From the NCBI RefSeq assembly GCF_000737325.1, contig NZ_CP011125.1:5704001-5768000 (forward strand): DNA of 64,000 nt, written 5' to 3'. The stretch's first letter is position 1; each line of letters starts with the position of its first letter. The notes beneath the pieces were generated by a model. That model did no database searches. It worked only from the letters and a program-made list of their open reading frames with translations, and was not told where the DNA came from. Position numbers and translations under genes: made by a program. This document shows positions 28,062 to 36,127 of the stretch, piece after piece. Source of the DNA: Sandaracinus amylolyticus. Lineage in GTDB: Bacteria > Myxococcota_A > Polyangia > Polyangiales > Sandaracinaceae.

Positions 28062-28550
28062 TCAGCCGGGCTCGAGCTCGATCTCGATCGCCGCGCTCTC
28101 CTCGCCCTCCGGGGAGATGTTCGTCATCACGATCCGCAGCGACGCGGGCGCGCGCTCGTCGTGGACCTCGGTGCGCCAGCCCCAGCGCGGATGGCCCTCG
28201 CCCGCGAAGTACGTCCCGCTCGCGCGGATCGCCTCGTCGTCGCGCGCGCCCTCCGACGCGAGGATCGCGGGGCTCGTGTGGAAGCTGTCGATCCACGACA
28301 TCAGCCAGCGGCGCTCACCGATCTCGCGCGCGATCGTGAGCTCGCCCGCGATCGGCTTGCCCATCACCCGCGACACGTAGCGCATGCGCAGGAAGCGTCC
28401 GCCGAGCAGGAGCTCGATCGTCGCGTCCCACGGCGCGACCTCGGGCGCGCTGCTGGGCTCGAAGAACGTGCGCGCGACCCCGCGCCAGCGGCCGACGAGC
28501 CGAGCGAGGCGCTGGTGGTGCGGCGTGGCGTCGAAGGGTGCGGTCTCCAT
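28062..28550 (-). CDS. DUF1579-like protein
   Basis: 162 residues, soluble. HHQRLARLVGRWRGVARTF at the N-terminus, EVAPWDATIELLLGGRFLRMRY and a C-terminal FAGEGHPRWGWRTE strand pattern fit the lipocalin-like DUF1579 family, proteins of unknown function that may bind small hydrophobic ligands. The ATG at 28550 begins the conserved region. Convergent with the cat gene and divergent from the GNAT gene (104 bases). Confidence 0.78.
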   Translation of the reverse strand: METAPFDATPHHQRLARLVGRWRGVARTFFEPSSAPEVAPWDATIELLLGGRFLRMRYVSRVMGKPIAGELTIAREIGERRWLMSWIDSFHTSPAILASEGARDDEAIRASGTYFAGEGHPRWGWRTEVHDERAPASLRIVMTNISPEGEESAAIEIELEPG

Positions 28551-28654
28551 CCGACGCGCTCTAGACGACGAACCGCGCGGAGGCGAGCGCGGCCTCTGGT
28601 CAGCGCAGCGCGACCTGCTACCCATCCGCGCGAAACTCCTCGGGTTCCCCAGCG

Positions 28655-29113
28655 ATGCGCATCACCATCCGACCCGCGGGGCCCGGCGACGCCGCAGACG
28701 CCGCCGAGCTCCTGCTCCGGGCGCGCCGCGGCGCCGGCGACGCGATCCCGCCCCCTGCGCACACCGACGACGAGGTCCGCGCGTGGATGCGCACGGTCGT
28801 GATCCCGACGCGCGAGGTGTGGCTCGCGACGGCGCTCGACGGGCGCTCGCTCGGGCTCCTCGTGCTCGACGGCGCGTGGATCGATCAGCTCTACGTCGAC
28901 GCGGATCACACGCGCAGCGGGATCGGCTCGCAGCTCGTCGCGCTCGCGAAGTCGCGACGGCCTCGAGGGCTGCAGCTCTGGACGTTCGAGAGCAACGTGC
29001 GCGCGCAGCGCTTCTACGAGCAGCACGGCTTCGTCGTCGCCGAGCGCACCGATGGCGCCGGCAACGAAGAGCGCGCGCCCGACGTGCGCTACGTGTGGCC
29101 CGCGCTCCGCTGA
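28655..29113 (+). CDS. GNAT family N-acetyltransferase
   Basis: 152 residues. IRPAGPGDAADAAEL at the N-terminus, the central WIDQLYVDADHTRSGIGSQLV (motif A, acetyl-CoA pyrophosphate loop Arg-Ser-Gly-Ile-Gly-Ser) and the motif B pattern NVRAQRFYEQHGF give a confident GNAT fold. The acceptor is unknown. Its 3' end overlaps the 3' end of the convergent kinase gene by 25 bases. Confidence 0.9.
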   Translation: MRITIRPAGPGDAADAAELLLRARRGAGDAIPPPAHTDDEVRAWMRTVVIPTREVWLATALDGRSLGLLVLDGAWIDQLYVDADHTRSGIGSQLVALAKSRRPRGLQLWTFESNVRAQRFYEQHGFVVAERTDGAGNEERAPDVRYVWPALR

Positions 29114-30009
29114 GCGGGCGCTCCGTGCTCGAGCCCGAGCGCGGTGCACAGCGCGTACAACGCGGCGCGCGGCGTCTGGAAGCGCTCCTCGGGCGAGATC
29201 GCGAGCGCTTGCTGCACCCACGCGTCGACGTCGCGCGGCAGATCGGGACGCAGCGCGTGGAGGCTCGGTCGCGGCGCGCTCGTCGCTGCGCGAACGACGG
29301 CCATGAGCCCTTCGCCCGAGAACGGCGGCTGACCCGCGAGCGTGCGGTACATGAGCGCGCCGAGCGCGTAGACGTCGACGCTCGGCGCGGGCGTGCGCTC
29401 GAGCCACGTCTCGGGCGCGATGTAGCTCGGCGAGCCCGCGACGAAGCCGTCGAGCGTGAGGCGCTTGAGGCGCTGGAACTTCGCGAACCCGAAGTCCATC
29501 AGGCGCACGCGGATGCGCCCGTCGCGCTCGTCGAGGAACACGTTCGCGGGCTTCAGATCGCGATGCACGATGTGCGCGGCGTGCGCGCGCTCGAGCGTCG
29601 TCACGAGCGGCTCGAAGAGCCACACGAGATCGCTCGCGGGAAAGGAGCGCCCCTGCTCCTCGATGCGAAGCAGCGAGTCCTCGAGGTCGCATCCCTCGAG
29701 CAGCTCGGTGACCAGGCAGAGGCGCCCATCGCTCGAGAAGCCCTGATCGAGCACCTGCACCGCGGCGGTCCCGCGCGTGACCATCAGCGCCTCGGCCTCG
29801 CGCAAGAGACGCTCGCGCGCGACGGGGTCTCGCTCGCTCTCCTCGTGCAGCACCTTCACCGCGACCTCGTCTCCCTCGAAGAGGTCGGTCGCGCGATACA
29901 CCGCGCCCTGTCCGCCCGCGCCGATGAGGGCGCTGAGGCGATAGCGACGCTTCACGAGATCTCCGATGCGGCGCTCGAGGACGGGCGTGGGAGGCACCTT
30001 CGAGAGCAC
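29089..30009 (-). CDS. Cytoplasmic Ser/Thr protein kinase
   Basis: 306 residues, kinase domain only. Glycine loop GAGGQGAV at 30-37, Lys52 in VAVKVL, catalytic HRDLKPAN with Asp151, DFG at 172-174, and SPSYIAPE as the activation-segment end. No transmembrane helix, so it acts in the cytosol. The start is uncertain. GTG 30009 has a GGAG 11 bases upstream, and GTG 29997 is an alternative. The sequence further upstream loses coding character and merges into the tandem repeats at 30194-30420, which therefore lie in or before its 5' leader. Confidence 0.87.
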   Translation of the reverse strand: MLSKVPPTPVLERRIGDLVKRRYRLSALIGAGGQGAVYRATDLFEGDEVAVKVLHEESERDPVARERLLREAEALMVTRGTAAVQVLDQGFSSDGRLCLVTELLEGCDLEDSLLRIEEQGRSFPASDLVWLFEPLVTTLERAHAAHIVHRDLKPANVFLDERDGRIRVRLMDFGFAKFQRLKRLTLDGFVAGSPSYIAPETWLERTPAPSVDVYALGALMYRTLAGQPPFSGEGLMAVVRAATSAPRPSLHALRPDLPRDVDAWVQQALAISPEERFQTPRAALYALCTALGLEHGAPAQRSAGHT

Positions 30010-30193
30010 GCGCGGGACGACTCCAATCCGTCGCCCGAGAAGGACGGCGACGGCACCAACCTTCGACGCGGAGTGGGCGAGCGCAAGCGCGCGTAGCGGA
30101 AGCGGAATTTCTGAGGAGCGCAGAAGCGCAGAGGAGGAAGGGAGGCGATCGTTCGAGTCCGCCAGCTGCGCTGATCGCCGCAGTGATGGGGGC

Positions 30194-30420
30194 GATGCTC
30201 GAAGGCGAGCCGAACAATCGGCCGCGATGCCCGAAGGGCGAGCCGTCCAATTCGGCCGCGATGCCCGAAGGGCGAGCCGTCCAATCGGCCGCGATGCCCG
30301 AAGGGCAAGCCGTCCAATCGGCCGCGATGCCCGAAGGGCGAGCCGTCCAACTCGGCCGCGATGCCCGAAGGGCGAGCCGTCCAATGCGGCCGCGATGCCC
30401 GAAGGGCGAGCCGGTCCGCG
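30194..30420. repeat. Tandem array of seven 32-34 bp units, each with a small hairpin
   Basis: Seven head-to-tail copies, the first and last degenerate, each starting GATGCCCGAAGGGCGAGCC and ending in CGGCCGC. Every full copy has the inverted repeat GCCC-GAA-GGGC. Unit length alternates between 33 and 34 because of one extra base before CGGCCGC, so no reading frame runs through at a fixed phase. The array lies 185 bases upstream of the kinase start. Confidence 0.9.
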
Positions 30421-30461
30421 TTCTCGCGCGAGCCCGCGAAGCGGACTCGCGCGAGAACGCG
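30417..30461. repeat. Perfect 16-bp inverted repeat (hairpin)
   Basis: Arms at 30417-30432 and 30446-30461, CGCGTTCTCGCGCGAG and its exact reverse complement, around a 13-base loop. It abuts the end of the tandem array. There is no T-run. Confidence 0.88.
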
Positions 30462-30517
30462 TCCATCCATCACACCGAGCGGCGTCCACCTCCGCGCGCG
30501 GCCGAAGCGCTACCAGC

Positions 30518-30702
30518 CGGGGCGCGGGGAGGGGTCCCGCGCGCAGTTCCGCAGCGCCACCCAGCCTCCGCGACGTTCCCCGAATGCGAGTCAGCGCGCG
30601 CGCAAAGCGCACGCGCTGACGAGATCCCGCTCGCCAGCCGCGACACCCGCAGCAGGTCGGATCGCGAGGACTGTCCGAGCACGGGACCCCTCCCCGCGCC
30701 CC
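30518..30702. repeat. 185-bp element bounded by perfect 21-bp inverted repeats
   Basis: The 21-base arms at 30518-30538 and 30682-30702 (beginning GGGGCGCGGGGAGGGG) are perfect inverted copies. Between them lie 143 bases with no coding capacity and an internal hairpin (9-bp arms at 30590-30598 and 30612-30620, GTCAGCGCG). The shape resembles a MITE or a large stem-loop RNA. No target-site duplication is evident. It lies 36 bases from the 3' end of the response regulator gene at 30739. Confidence 0.8.
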
Positions 30703-30738
30703 ACACCGAAGCCTCGCCCCGCGCGGAGATCGGAGATC

Positions 30739-31110
30739 CTACGCAGCCGGCCGATCAGCGAGCCGCCGCACGTGCGCCACCAGCGCCTCCGGCGCGATCG
30801 GCTTCGTCGCGTGCGCGTCGAACCCGGCCGTGATCGCCCGTCCCGCGTCGTGCACGCCGCTCCCCGACACCGCGATCGCGGGCAACGACCGCTTCTCGTC
30901 CTTGCGCGCGCGCACCGCCCGCACGACGTCGAATCCGTCCACGCGTGGCATCGACAGGTCGCAGACGAGGACGTCGATCGCTTGTGTATCGAGGAAGCGC
31001 AGCCCCGCTTCCGCGCTCGGCGCGGCGAGCACGCGCGCGCCCGCGCGCTCCAGGACGATCTCGGCGACCTCGAGGCTGTCCAGGTGATCGTCGATCACCA
31101 GGACGGTCAC
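30739..31110 (-). CDS. Single-domain response regulator (CheY-like)
   Basis: 123-residue receiver domain: acidic pocket VIDDH at 6-9, phospho-acceptor Asp51 in LVCDLSMPRVDG, AVSGSG and the conserved Lys in HATKPIAPE. No output domain, so it likely acts by protein contact within a phosphorelay. GTG 31110 is chosen because GGGAG lies 9 bases upstream and the domain starts at once. An in-frame ATG at 31203 would add 31 basic residues. Divergent from another receiver protein at 31269. Confidence 0.86.
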   Translation of the reverse strand: MTVLVIDDHLDSLEVAEIVLERAGARVLAAPSAEAGLRFLDTQAIDVLVCDLSMPRVDGFDVVRAVRARKDEKRSLPAIAVSGSGVHDAGRAITAGFDAHATKPIAPEALVAHVRRLADRPAA

Positions 31111-31197
31111 ACCGTCGAGCTCCCGTCGTTCCACGCTGGATGCACGTAAACGCCACGTTTCGCGCCACAACGCCCCATTGCGCTTTCTTTCGACGTC

Positions 31198-31221
31198 CGT
31201 CACGCGCCGACTCTTGTGACG
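31198..31221. promoter_or_regulatory. Interrupted inverted repeat between divergent response regulators
   Basis: CGTCAC at 31198-31203 and GTGACG at 31216-31221 with 12 bases between, in the relatively AT-rich 158-base gap separating the two receiver genes. The position suits a shared operator. The motif is short and could be chance. Confidence 0.25.
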
Positions 31222-31268
31222 CAGTGCGGCGGGGTCGATGCTGCGCCCGCACGGGAGGGGCCTCGAGG

Positions 31269-31733
31269 ATGAACGGGACTGGGGAGGGACCGGCGCGGCT
31301 CGCGCTGGTGGACGACGACGCGCGCGTGCTCCGCGCGATGCTCGGGCTGCTCGGTGGGCTGGGCTTCGAGATCCGCAGCTTCACGTCGCCCGAGGCCGCG
31401 CTGCAGCGCATCTGCGAAGACGGCGCCGACGTGGTGATCACCGACCTGCTCATGCCGGGCATCGACGGCATCGAGCTCTGTCGACGCGTGCGCGCGCTCC
31501 TCGGCGACGACGCGCCGCCCTTCGTGCTGCACACCGGGGATCTCGAGGCGCTCTCGCCGACCGATCGCGCGCTCTTCGCGGCGACCCTCCGCAAGCCCTG
31601 CAGCGCCGAGCAGATCCTCGGCGCGCTGGTCGCGATCTCGCGTCAGAAGAGCGTGCAGTACTCGTCCGCGAGCAGCTCGGTGATCGACGCCGCCATGTCG
31701 AGCGAGCCGCTCCGCACCGCGCGCAGATCGTAG
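31269..31733 (+). CDS. Response regulator receiver protein
   Basis: 154 residues: a receiver domain with ALVDDD at 12-16, Asp59 in VITDLLMPGIDG, the Thr in VLHTGD and Lys in LRKPCS, then about 30 residues rich in Ser. The ATG has a GAGG just upstream. The C-terminal 30 residues lie over the 3' end of the convergent VWA gene (91-base overlap), so their composition reflects that gene's opposite strand. No DNA-binding domain is present. Divergent from the receiver gene ending at 30739, with which it may form one pathway. Confidence 0.84.
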   Translation: MNGTGEGPARLALVDDDARVLRAMLGLLGGLGFEIRSFTSPEAALQRICEDGADVVITDLLMPGIDGIELCRRVRALLGDDAPPFVLHTGDLEALSPTDRALFAATLRKPCSAEQILGALVAISRQKSVQYSSASSSVIDAAMSSEPLRTARRS

Positions 31734-32575
31734 GCGCGCCCCCGCGTCTGCATCGGGAGCGACGGCATCGCGCCGAACGGCGCGTGGAAGCCGCGACCGA
31801 CGTCGGGGCTCGAGCCCGCGCCGCACGGCTCGCCCGCGCCCGGCACCGCGAACGCGCCGACGCGCAGCTCGCGCGTGACGAGCTCGCTCGCGACCTCCGC
31901 GTACGTGTGCTGCACGGTGACGGCGTCGCTGAGCCGTTGCGGGCGCTCGGCGAACGTGTCGTCGGTGACGTGCACGATCACGCGCGTCGCGCCGGCGCGC
32001 CACGGGCACGTCGTCGCCGCGAGGTGGAGCGCGTCGAGCGAGTTCTCGGTGCAGTCGGTGTTCTGCAGATCGCTCGAGGGCGAGCGATTCGACGCGCAGA
32101 AGTCGCGCCACCGCATCAGCTCGCTCTGCAGGCTCGCGATCGACGCGAACGGGCTGCACCCGTTCACCGCGACCGCGTCGTCGACGAACACCACGAGCCC
32201 GAACTGCGTGTTGCTCGTGAGGTCCTGCGCCGCGTTCCAGATCGACTCGACGCCGGTGCGCAGGCGCTCCGCCTCCTCGCGCATCGACGTGCTCACGTCG
32301 ATCACGAACACGACGTCGAGCGGCGCGTCGCACGTGATGCGCGCGTCGACGCGCGGCCCCGAGTCGCGCGGCACGCTCGCGTCGCCGCCTCCGTTGCCGC
32401 CCTCGCAGTGCGCGCCGCACGTCGTGTCGGCGCAGTCGAGGAGGCCGTCGTCGTCGTCGTCGACGCCGTTCGTGCACTCGGCGAACGTCGCCTCGCGACC
32501 CGGTGTGCCGCGCGACGTGCACGCACCGAGGATCGACGCGACGACTGTGATCACGAGGGCGCTGCGCTTCGACAT
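31643..32575 (-). CDS. Lipoprotein with von Willebrand factor A domain
   Basis: 310 residues. Signal peptide with lipobox ILGAC (Cys19), a calcium-type DDDDDGLLDC stretch and a Gly/Asp linker, then a VWA domain from about residue 85 with the MIDAS motif DVSTSM and downstream Thr and Asp (VIVHVTDDTF). VWA domains bind ligands through a metal ion. Eight Cys in the domain suggest disulfides outside the cytoplasm. Divergent from the SRAP gene (71 bases). Confidence 0.86.
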   Translation of the reverse strand: MSKRSALVITVVASILGACTSRGTPGREATFAECTNGVDDDDDGLLDCADTTCGAHCEGGNGGGDASVPRDSGPRVDARITCDAPLDVVFVIDVSTSMREEAERLRTGVESIWNAAQDLTSNTQFGLVVFVDDAVAVNGCSPFASIASLQSELMRWRDFCASNRSPSSDLQNTDCTENSLDALHLAATTCPWRAGATRVIVHVTDDTFAERPQRLSDAVTVQHTYAEVASELVTRELRVGAFAVPGAGEPCGAGSSPDVGRGFHAPFGAMPSLPMQTRGRAYDLRAVRSGSLDMAASITELLADEYCTLF

Positions 32576-32646
32576 GGTGCCCGCGATGCTACGCCGCCTC
32601 GCGGGCCCTGGGCGCGGGCCCCGCCCGGGCGCATGATCGATCGCAC

Positions 32647-33339
32647 ATGTGCGGGCGCTACACGGTCGCGATCCAGGCCCAGGAAGCTGCCGACGAGCTG
32701 CGCGCGGTGCTCACGATCGACGCGATCGAGCCGCGCTTCAACCTCGCGCCGACCGAGGACGCGCCCATCGCGATCGAGCGCGAGGAGCGGCGCATCGGGC
32801 TCGCGCGGTTCGGGCTCGTGCCGGCGGAGAGCGAGAGCCCGAAGGCCGCGGGCGCGCGCTGGATCAACCTGCGCGCCGAGGGCGTCGCGACGCAGCGTGC
32901 GTTCGCGGAGAGCGCGTCGCGCCGTCGCTGCCTCGTGATCGCCGACGGGTTCTACGAGTGGAAGCGCGAGGGCACGAAGAAGCAGCCCTACCACTTCCGC
33001 CCGGTGGGCGGCGGGCTCATCACGTTCGCCGGCATCTGGGACATCTGGCAGGGCGGGGTCGGCGACGAGACGAAGCGCATCCCGAGCTTCGCGATCCTCA
33101 CGACGAAGCCGATCGCGCCGGTCGCGGACATCCACGATCGCATGCCGATGATCGTGCCCCCTGCCCTGCGCGACCGCTGGCTGTCGCCCGACGAGCAGGA
33201 CGCGCGCGAGGTCATCCGCGCGATCCAGCGCGCCGAGCCGGTCGCGCTCGAGGCGTTCAAGGTGAGCACGAAGGTCGGCAGCGTCGCGAACGACGATCCG
33301 TCGCTGATCGTGCCGCTCGACGACGAGCGCCTGCGCTGA
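32647..33339 (+). CDS. SRAP domain protein (YedK/HMCES family)
   Basis: 230 residues. HMCES-type proteins cross-link covalently to abasic sites in single-stranded DNA through Cys2 and protect replication forks. All family residues are present: MCGRY with Cys2, Asn74 in WINLRAE, Glu104 in GFYEWK and His163 in IHDRMP. Translation must start at 32647 so that Met removal exposes Cys2. No SOS-type operator is recognised upstream. The convergent gap that follows is filled by tandem repeats. Confidence 0.95.
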   Translation: MCGRYTVAIQAQEAADELRAVLTIDAIEPRFNLAPTEDAPIAIEREERRIGLARFGLVPAESESPKAAGARWINLRAEGVATQRAFAESASRRRCLVIADGFYEWKREGTKKQPYHFRPVGGGLITFAGIWDIWQGGVGDETKRIPSFAILTTKPIAPVADIHDRMPMIVPPALRDRWLSPDEQDAREVIRAIQRAEPVALEAFKVSTKVGSVANDDPSLIVPLDDERLR

Positions 33340-33345
33340 GCGCCC

Positions 33346-33686
33346 GACGAGCTCCAGCTCGGCCCGCCATACCTCGACCCATCGCCGATCGAGCTCCAGC
33401 TCGGTCGTCGATACCGCGACCCATCGCCGATCGAGCCCCCAGCTCGGTCCCGCGATACCTCGACCCACCGCCGATCGAGCTCCAGCTCGGCCCGCGATAC
33501 CTCGACCCATGCCCGATCGAGCTCCAGCTCGGTCCGACATACCTCGACCCATCGCCCGCTCGAGCTCCAGCTCGGCCCGCGATACCTCGACCCATGCCCG
33601 ATCGAGCTCCAGCTCGGTCCGACATACCTCGACCCATGCCCGACCGAGCGCCAGCTCGATCGGGCACATCTCGACGCAGCCGGCGC
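33346..33686. repeat. Tandem array of eight roughly 42-bp units with an internal inverted repeat
   Basis: Eight contiguous copies, about 42 bases each, filling the whole gap between two convergent genes. Each has CGAGCTCCAGCTCGG (6-bp arms around CC) followed by a variable 7-9 bases, then ATACCTCGACCCAT. The first and last copies diverge most. Copies 5 and 7 are nearly identical, as are 4 and 6, which suggests duplication of a two-unit block. No spacers of unique sequence separate the copies. Confidence 0.9.
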
Positions 33687-36056
33687 TCAATCCTCGGGCG
33701 GCGCCTGGGGGCGCGACGCGCCGGCGTAGCCGAGCGCTTCGAGCTGGGCGCGCGTGGTCGCGTCGATCTCGATACGCTCCTGGCGCACCGGCGCGCTGCG
33801 ACGGCGCTCGGGCGGACGCGTCGCGCCCGAGAGACCGAGCCCCAGCAGGCCGCGCGCGTAGCGCACCGCGATCGGATGGTCCGCCGCGAGGTCGCGCGTC
33901 TCGTCGGGGTCGGCGACGAGATCGTAGAGCATGATCCGCCGCTCGGTGCGGTGGATCAGCTTGAGGCGACCGACGTTGATCGCGCGCCAGCCGTCCATGA
34001 AGCCCGTCACCGTGAAGCGCGGCGCGTCCGCGCTGGCGCCGAGCAGCTGGGGCAGGAACGACTCGCCCGAGAGATCGCTCGGGATCGGCATGCCCAGCGC
34101 GTCGAAGATCGTCGGCAGCACGTCGACGAGACCGACCGAGTCCTCGATCGTCACCGCGCCGTCGGTCACGCCGGGGATGCGCAGGATCAGCGGCACGTTG
34201 ATCAGCTCCTCGAACACGCTGTGCCCGTGGCCGACCGAGTCGTGATCCCAGAACTCCTCGCCGTGATCCGCGGTGAACACGACGATGGTCTCGTCGGCGA
34301 TCCCGCGCGCCTCGAGCGCCTGGATGATCGAGCCGAAGTGGGTGTCGTGGTACGTGATCTCGCCGTCGTAGAGCGCCTCGAGGCGCTCGCGGTCGCGCGC
34401 GTTGAGGCGGATGCGGCCGATCTTGATCCCCTCGAGCAGCTCGCGATCGCGACCGAAGTCGACGATGCCCGAGTACGGGTTCGGGTCGTACATCGCGAGC
34501 GCCTCGGCGGGCGGCATGTACGGCACGTGCGGATCGATCGTGTGCACGTACAGGAAGAACGGCTGGTCCTGCGGGCGACGATCGAGCCACTGCAGCACGT
34601 CGGCCGCGACGAACTGCGACTGCGAGCGCAGCCCCTCGCGGATGTAGTTGCGGAACGTGTTCCATCCCTGCTCGAAGCCGAAGCGATCCGAGCAGAACCC
34701 GTTCGCGACGAACGCGCCGCTGTAGTACTCGCTCTCGCGCAGGCGCTCGCTCAGCAGCTGCACGCTGCTCGGGATGATCGCGTCCTCGGTCGTCGCGTTG
34801 TGCTCCCACGGATAGAGCCCCGAGAGCAGCGTCGCGACGCTCGGCTTGGTCCAGTTCTCCTGCGAGTGACCGCGCAGCATCAGCGCCGCGTTCTGCACCC
34901 AGGCGTCGAGCGCCGGCGTGCGCACGCGCGTCTGCGCGCGATAGGGGCGCAGCTTGTCGGCGCGCAGCGTGTCCGTGAGATAGACGAGCACGTTGCGCAG
35001 CCGCGGGCGCCGCTCGTCGGAAGCAGAGCGCAGCGGGCGCGCGTCGAGCGTGACGACCGCGGGGCGCGTGAGCGTGACGTCGCCGGTCGCGCGCAGATCG
35101 AGCCGCGCGATGTTCGCGCCGACCGCGGCGAGATCGAGATCGAACGGACGACCGTCGGCGCTCGCCTCGACCGTGCCCATCGTGCGCGGCGCCTCGCCGT
35201 CGCGGTGCGCGATCACCTCGATGCGCCCGGTGCCGCGCGCGATCCCGCGCAGGCGCGCGGCCTCGGGCACCTCCATCGTCCAGCCCGCGGTCCAGCCGTC
35301 GGGGATCGCGAGCGCGCGCGCCTCGCCCTCGCCTCGCGCGAGCTGCACGGGAGGTCCTTCGCTCGCGTGCGCATCGTCGGCGGGCCCGAGGCGCATCCAG
35401 TCGAGCAGGAGGCCCGCGCTCGGGACCCCGGGGAGCGATCCCGTGCGCGACACGCGCAGCTGCACGCTGTTCTCGCCGACGCGGAGGCGCTCCGCGGGCA
35501 GCGCGACCTCGATCATCCCCCACGTGCCGTCGGTCGGCAGCGTCGCGTAGCCGATCGTCTCGCCGTCGACGTACACGGTCACGCGTCCGTCGCGCACCGC
35601 GCGCGCCCGGATGCGCAGCGTGCGCGGCCCCGCGACGTCGGAGGGCACGAGCACGAAGCCGGTCACGTTCTCGATCACGCTCGCGGTGACGTCGCCCTCG
35701 ACGCGATCACGCCCGACGCGCGTGCGCCATCCGCCGAGCGTGTACATCGAGCCCGCTGGCACGCCGAAGTCGACGACCTGCGCGTCGCCCTGCCTGAGCT
35801 CGACGCGCTCGAGGTGCGCCGCGAGGTCGTAGCGGACGCGCACCCGCTCGGGCGCCGCGGCGGCGCTCGGCGCGGTCGCGGCGGGCGCGGCGCCGGGCTC
35901 GGCCGGTGTCGCCTCGGTCTCGGCGGCGGCGGTCGGTGCGCTCGGCGTCGCCGACGACGACGAGCCTGCGCTCGACGATCCACACGAGACCACGATGGAC
36001 GACACGATCGCGGTCGAGCTCGCGATCACCAGCGCGCGCAGCGTTCGATTCGACAC
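33687..36056 (-). CDS. Sulfatase-fold lipoprotein with Thr at the nucleophile position
   Basis: About 789 residues. The GTG at 36056 starts a signal peptide with lipobox VVSC (Cys25), then a Ser/Ala/Pro-rich linker. Residues 80-340 look like beta-sandwich modules. The alkaline-phosphatase/sulfatase domain begins near VLVYLTDTLRADKL (metal Asp) and contains ENWTKPSVATLLSGLYP, where sulfatases have Cys or Ser in CxPxR, but here the residue is Thr403 and the Arg is Ala. FTADHGEEF gives the second metal pair. It may be a phospho- or sulfo-transferase or hydrolase rather than a formylglycine sulfatase. An ATG at 36092 is a possible longer start. Confidence 0.86.
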   Translation of the reverse strand: MSNRTLRALVIASSTAIVSSIVVSCGSSSAGSSSSATPSAPTAAAETEATPAEPGAAPAATAPSAAAAPERVRVRYDLAAHLERVELRQGDAQVVDFGVPAGSMYTLGGWRTRVGRDRVEGDVTASVIENVTGFVLVPSDVAGPRTLRIRARAVRDGRVTVYVDGETIGYATLPTDGTWGMIEVALPAERLRVGENSVQLRVSRTGSLPGVPSAGLLLDWMRLGPADDAHASEGPPVQLARGEGEARALAIPDGWTAGWTMEVPEAARLRGIARGTGRIEVIAHRDGEAPRTMGTVEASADGRPFDLDLAAVGANIARLDLRATGDVTLTRPAVVTLDARPLRSASDERRPRLRNVLVYLTDTLRADKLRPYRAQTRVRTPALDAWVQNAALMLRGHSQENWTKPSVATLLSGLYPWEHNATTEDAIIPSSVQLLSERLRESEYYSGAFVANGFCSDRFGFEQGWNTFRNYIREGLRSQSQFVAADVLQWLDRRPQDQPFFLYVHTIDPHVPYMPPAEALAMYDPNPYSGIVDFGRDRELLEGIKIGRIRLNARDRERLEALYDGEITYHDTHFGSIIQALEARGIADETIVVFTADHGEEFWDHDSVGHGHSVFEELINVPLILRIPGVTDGAVTIEDSVGLVDVLPTIFDALGMPIPSDLSGESFLPQLLGASADAPRFTVTGFMDGWRAINVGRLKLIHRTERRIMLYDLVADPDETRDLAADHPIAVRYARGLLGLGLSGATRPPERRRSAPVRQERIEIDATTRAQLEALGYAGASRPQAPPED

Positions 36057-36127
36057 GCGCGCGAGACTACCCCACGAGCGCGCCCGGGCCACGCCCGACG
36101 GGGCGCTCGCCGTGCTACCGATCGCGC

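Noticed and set aside
30194-30420. CRISPR-like array
   Set aside because: Units are contiguous with no unique spacers, the period is irregular, and no cas genes are nearby.
33346-33686. CRISPR-like array or repeat-protein gene
   Set aside because: Eight near-identical units run head to tail without spacers. Open frames through them are interrupted at copy boundaries and have no start signal.
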